A stretch of 64,000 nucleotides of DNA from Phlyctochytrium arcticum (lineage: Eukaryota; Chytridiomycota; Chytridiomycetes; Chytridiales; Chytridiaceae): positions 558,001-622,000 of the forward strand of contig JAHLKI010000011.1 in assembly GCA_025602905.1 (NCBI GenBank). The letters run 5' to 3'. A program made the position numbers and the translations under genes. Below the pieces are notes generated by a model. That model saw nothing but the letters and a program-made list of their open reading frames with translations. It was not told where the DNA came from and made no database searches. Shown piece after piece: positions 57,518-64,000 of the stretch (positions within the stretch are counted from its first letter, which is position 1; every line of letters starts with the position of its first letter).

Positions 57518-58830
57518 GCGAAAGGCCAGCAAACAACTGCAATCTCGATGGCATGCAGGAAATGGCCGTGTACATGTACTTGGATCGGCTTTGGAACGTC
57601 AGCTCTATTTAGCATGATCACAGGCGCGGCAAGTTATATGCTTGACGAAGGTTTTGACCCTGAAATTGGCGAACAGATGAGGGAAGGTAGTCAGTCTTCA
57701 CTTGGACCCGAAGTTTCCTGGCGCGTATTTTCTGTTCTTCACAATCTGTGCATCCTTCCTCTTCTTGACAATCCGCGTATGCCTATTGTCTTTCTCGGTC
57801 TTCGTTCCCTCAGTCTTGGTCGCCATCCAGAACTCAATGTCAGGAAACAGCAGTCGTTGGATGCCACAAGACATGCTGCCCGTAGTCGCGCGTCCATCGG
57901 AGCGTGGTTTGACAAACTGCAAAAGTCCTGCACGATTTTGACTTACAACCATCCGACATATACAATTTCGATGAGACTGGTTTTCGCGTGGGTACTGGCC
58001 GCGACCAACGACTTGCCACCAAGTCCAAGGCGACACACGTGGGTTCAAGGACCAGCCGTGAGACGGTGACATTGATAGAGGTAATCAGCGCGGATGGCGC
58101 TAGATTTTCCCCATTCATCGTTGTTACGGGCAAGCGGAAACAATACCGCTGGTTTGCAAACCTGCCGGACAAGTACGAGTTGCAGGTAACGCCGACGGGC
58201 TATACCAATGACGAACTCACGTATGCATGGATCCAGAAATTTCATGAATGGACCAGATACCGCCGGCAGGGGCCTTATCGGCTACTCATCATGAATGGGT
58301 ACGGATCTCACTGCACACGGCAGTTTGTGGGAGTTTTGTAACTCCAAATTTATCATTCCCTTTACCCTTCCGCCCCACACAAGCCAACTTCTCCAACCTT
58401 TGGATGTGGTCGTGTTTCCAACCATATAAACACTATCACGGCGACGTGATTGAGGAAGCAACTAGGACAGGATGCACAAACTTTGACAAACTAGGATGTT
58501 CGTGGAACAGTACTTGCGTTCAGAGGACTATTTTTTTTTCTCCTTTATCCAAAACTCTCGTGGTTGCGCAGCGGATTGGATGGGAACAGCTCTCGGTTTT
58601 TCTTCCTGCCACCAACGGATTAGATTACATGTTATCAAATGGCTCAATTGTGTACACACAATTGCTCATTTTGCAACAACTGATCAGGGGACACCACGGC
58701 GGCATCGTAATCTCATTGACATCCCTTTCTTACCACCCCACACAAGTCACCTGCTCCAGCCTCTGGATGTCATACTCAAGCGGTAGAGCATGCTGCCTAA
58801 ATGGGATGCACCAACTTTGACAAAATGACC
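57518..58830 (+). pseudogene. Decayed pogo-like transposase, related to the 7.4-11.2 kb element
   Basis: Plus-strand remnant. Homology begins with ERPANN (57518) and continues through HPELNVRKQQSLDATRHAAR and a long clean block (SRETVTLIEVISADGARF to QLLQPLDV). An unrelated stretch of about 100 bp interrupts the part before HPEL. The second catalytic acid is changed (LLIMNGYGSH in place of MDGYGSH). A second LLQPLDV segment recurs near 58735-58785, which points to two nested or duplicated remnants. No terminal inverted repeats were found around it. Confidence 0.85.
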
Positions 58831-59089
58831 CAAACAAGTGCCTTGGAGCAAGTAGGCGACATTGCGGTCAAGCGTATGGCCCTGGCAATGCGTCGCCGGG
58901 AGGGGGTAAGTAACAGTCTGCGTTTTGTTATGTGACCTTTGTCTAATGTCTAATTAGCACAACCTTTCCGCCATTCATATACGGGGCGATTTGCTTGTAC
59001 CACGTTAGCAGGCTACTGTCGGGGCTATTTAACCCCGCTTAGTTCCGTCTCAACTCTCCCACGCCTTCCACGCGGAAACCTCCATCACA

Positions 59090-59684
59090 ATGAACCAAGG
59101 ACAGATCCGAACGCAAGGTTTGTACGCAAAGGGCTACCTGTCTGTTGACTGATATCTAACATGAGCTACTAGTCGTCAAGTATCTAACGGATACCCGGGC
59201 TCCCACACTCCTGGAGTTTCTGCACTTCATCGTACCCATCCTGGCCGAAGAGGACGGTGGCGACTACACACCACAAACTCACGGGCAGGTCATGGAGCTC
59301 TTTCAGGCTGCGAATGACCATGCCCATAAGGTGGCGGTTACGCAAGCCATTGGGCATCATATGTATCCACAACGTGTCATTTAGTCTTACACCTGTTCCC
59401 GACGCATTTCCCAGAGGCACAATGCAGGTGATTTAGCGCGGGATCGGTTCAGTGGCAAGGAGACTGAAACTGGTGACGAGGATAATAATGGAGCAGAGAC
59501 AGATGATAGCGTAGATGATGATAATGAAGATGGTCTGATGGACGGAGATGTGGAAGATGTGATGACAGCAGAGGAAGGGAATGGTTCAGCTCCAGAGGTT
59601 ACTCTGAAAATGATGGATAACATCAAGAGAGAAAGATATCATTTGATGATCTGTCAGACGTACCGACGGTGGGTTTGTCTATAA
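59090..59684 (+). CDS. Weakly supported small gene with acidic C-terminal region
   Basis: Possible exons 59090-59117, 59173-59362, 59417-59684, giving about 161 aa with consistent phases. The N-terminal half (TRAPTLLEFLHFIVPILAEE) could be a small helical domain; the second half is very acidic (ETDDSVDDDNEDGLMDGDVE). The family is not recognised. The second acceptor (AGAG) is not strong, and the region is surrounded by decayed sequence, so it could be a gene fragment. Confidence 0.35.
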
Positions 59685-60935
59685 CCGGCGTTGGGAAATT
59701 TCTTACATAAAGTTGATGTTTTTTCCTTTCGACGTATAGAATTCCCAATTTTTGAAGACTTGGGGTTTAGACACTTGGGAATACGAAGCCACCGTCCAAA
59801 CCACCCGCTCGCCCTCCTCGACTACTGGAACAGCCGCGCTCCCGTAGCTCCGTCGGTCAGCCGCTACCGAAACTTGTACCTCCACCCATGGATGATGACC
59901 GCAGACTCTGTTCAGCCTGACGGCACAGCTGTATCACCGTCAAGATCGCCTATCACAGCGTGGGTCAAGCTTGACTTTTTCGTTGCAGCTGGCCGGAGTT
60001 GAAATGGACCGGGATCATATGGTGAATCTGGCGGTCTCGTTGACCGAGGCAACCTGATCGATCTACTGCTGTATGTTGAGAGAGCGTTCCTGCCGAGATG
60101 ATCAGAAAGTCTTTTATCAAATGCGGGATCGTGGCCAAGGATGGGTACGGTACTACAAGATTCAGTCTCCGTCCTCCTCTCTCTCCCCACGATTGCCCTG
60201 CCTACCGCGCCCCGATGAACCTGCTAGGTCGTACAGCCGTCATCCAAATTGATGAGACATATCAACCCGGATAGATCTTTACAATGCTTGTTCGCTCCCA
60301 GAAAGTATGGTGAAGAGAAGGCGAGAGGATTCCGACAATGCGGGTCCAAATTTTTGCAAGATGTGTACTTCGAACGGGCTGACTACAGACGATACTCCTT
60401 TTCACTCTCGAACGTCCAACAAACCTGTCCTTCACACAAGCAACAAGTACGGGGCAGTGGATCCTAGAAACTAGTGATACGATCAGTAAGTAACATGGTA
60501 ATGGCCATTCAAATCAAGATCGAGATGCGATCTCTTATTTGGACAATCTCTTATTCATATAAGTCAGGCCCCGGAGGGGCTGCAAAGGACCCAGTGCGCA
60601 GCCATCATTGACTTGAGAAGCTAACCGAGGATTGAGGTGACTGGTATAAATCCTAATGTCCCCAGCTTCACCAGCACAAACATCAAGATCCGTGTCTGCA
60701 ATCGATTCTCTACGTCGCTGCCTAGTTGTGACTATTGTTTGCTCCTTCTTTTAGTCTCAACTTCTACCGTGTGCCGCGATCAGACACTGCATGTGTTTCA
60801 GCAATTCAATAGTGGAGTGTAGCTGTTGATGTATCTCTTCACGGAACCAATTAAACAAAATCGCTATTGTACCAAAAAACAAACCAAACCAATATACAAA
60901 GCTCAAAACACTTCATTTTTACACTTTCATATAAA
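59685..60935. other. Gene-poor region downstream of SNF1
   Basis: Apart from the repeat copy at 59985-60055, about 1.25 kb with no recognisable gene. Confidence 0.5.
59985..60055 (+). repeat. Third, partial copy of the coiled-coil repeat
   Basis: Matches 56127-56197 closely (QLAGVEMDRDHMVNLAVSLT on translation). It lies 3.9 kb from the other copies, on the far side of the decayed transposase. Confidence 0.8.
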
Positions 60936-63217
<2,282 letters not shown>

Positions 63218-64000
63218 GATTGCGTTTGTTTTCGCTGCGGTTTTAGTGGTTGATATCTTTCGCTATATGTGCTCCCGACGCTTCATGCCCCCAAGTATAT
63301 TCCTGCTCAACAATTTCCGGAAGCTGCGCTCCAAGTCAGCCGCCAGCCAGCCTGAGCCTGAGCTCCAGCGGACCCCAGAACAATATTCTTGTGACGTGGG
63401 CTCCCACGTGTGATGGGTTTTAGACTTTTGCCAAAAGTGAATGTGCAAGATCATCCTGGCATTTAGGAAAAGGGCGATCTGGTAGAGGACTGCTTCGTTA
63501 TGGGTGAACCAAAAGATCTGGACGAGTTGGAAAAATCGTTGAGCAAGAGAGGATTAGACTTGCATCGCGACAAAAACAATCCGAATTGTAATCTCCAGAA
63601 GATTGACGGATCTGCGAGCCTTGACAAGTAGAGAATAACAACGTATCAAGCCATGGCCGGCTCTGTGACGGGGCCAGTCATGCTTTGGCGGCAAACGGCC
63701 CCGCGTTCGGTTACAGCCATATGGCGTTCCCAACCTGCCAACACCGCAAATCCAGAAGGCAACTGATTGTATCTGGGTAAGAACGCGAGGAATATTGTTT
63801 GAAGAAAGATGTCGACAGATGGCAGGGCATGGATGCCACATTGTCAGCCTCTTTCCAGCCAACAGTGCCTCCAATAGTAAAGGCTTGCTGATGCCATCAC
63901 TACTAAAAACTCGCTCATCGTGCCCCCTGTCCACCCGAATGCGGAAGAGATATACATCTGTATCGGTCTACTTATCTGGATGGTCTGGATGGGACTTGGT
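63218..64000. other. Upstream flank of SNF1, no gene seen
   Basis: About 780 bp including the SNF1 promoter. A 126-codon minus ORF (63554-63934) shows no family resemblance and is probably chance. Confidence 0.5.

Noticed and set aside
63554..63934. 126-codon minus ORF upstream of SNF1
   Set aside because: No family resemblance and no splice or start context in its favour.

Overview
This is a gene-dense eukaryotic window that reads as a zoosporic (chytrid-type) fungus. The fungal evidence is an AreA/GAT-type GATA factor, an ENA-type Na+-ATPase fragment, COX16, JIP5/WDR55, NTE1 and SNF1, all with many short introns of about 50-75 nt with GT..AG ends and CTAAY-like branch sites. The flagellum evidence is two adjacent genes resembling axonemal/sperm families, CNBD2-like and TSNAXIP1-like. 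Fungi without a flagellum are expected to have lost such genes. The organism call is inference; the gene families come from reading the translations, and exon joins were checked by reading frame and splice signals.

Layout. 0.3-6.3 kb: a Ty3/gypsy chromovirus on the minus strand with intact gag and pol joined by a textbook -1 frameshift site; a short 5' LTR is proposed at 6.17-6.33 kb, and the 3' LTR must lie outside the window. It abuts a 5'-truncated ENA Na+-ATPase (6.4-7.2 kb). 7.41-11.15 kb: a complete pogo/CENP-B-like DNA transposon with long inverted repeats, TA target duplication, a transposase broken by one frameshift, and a tandemly amplified set of acidic mini-exons at its 5' end.

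11.4-45.3 kb is a block of ordinary conserved genes, often in divergent or tightly spaced pairs: WBP11-like splicing factor (+), a GPI-anchored secreted protein (-), NTE1 phospholipase (-), CNBD2-like (+), TSNAXIP1-like (+), eIF5 (+), GPKOW/Spp2 splicing factor (-), CCS1 copper chaperone (+), LTO1 (-), UTR4 enolase-phosphatase (-), WDR55/JIP5 (+), LSM8 (-), a glycosyltransferase-like gene (+), a CFA-synthase-like methyltransferase (+), NXT1/p15-like mRNA export factor (-), COX16 (+), an EF-hand membrane protein (+), MAK16 (+) and a Gln-rich protein (-). RNA processing and ribosome biogenesis are well represented (WBP11, GPKOW, LSM8, NXT1, eIF5, MAK16, JIP5, LTO1), but as separate genes, not an operon.

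45.8-50.3 kb holds a tandem family of three small secreted Cys-rich proteins with a dibasic processing site and a C-terminal GPI-type signal; the first copy has an in-frame stop. 50.9-53.4 kb is the GATA factor. 53.4-60.9 kb is gene-poor, with decayed coiled-coil repeats, a decayed relative of the pogo transposase and one weak gene model. 60.9-63.2 kb (-) is the SNF1/AMPK catalytic subunit. I found no rRNA, tRNA or CRISPR array. The features most worth a second look are the acidic exon-triplet amplification in the transposon, the secreted-protein array, the flagellar gene pair, the retrotransposon frameshift signal and a GC-AG intron next to a 16-nt exon.
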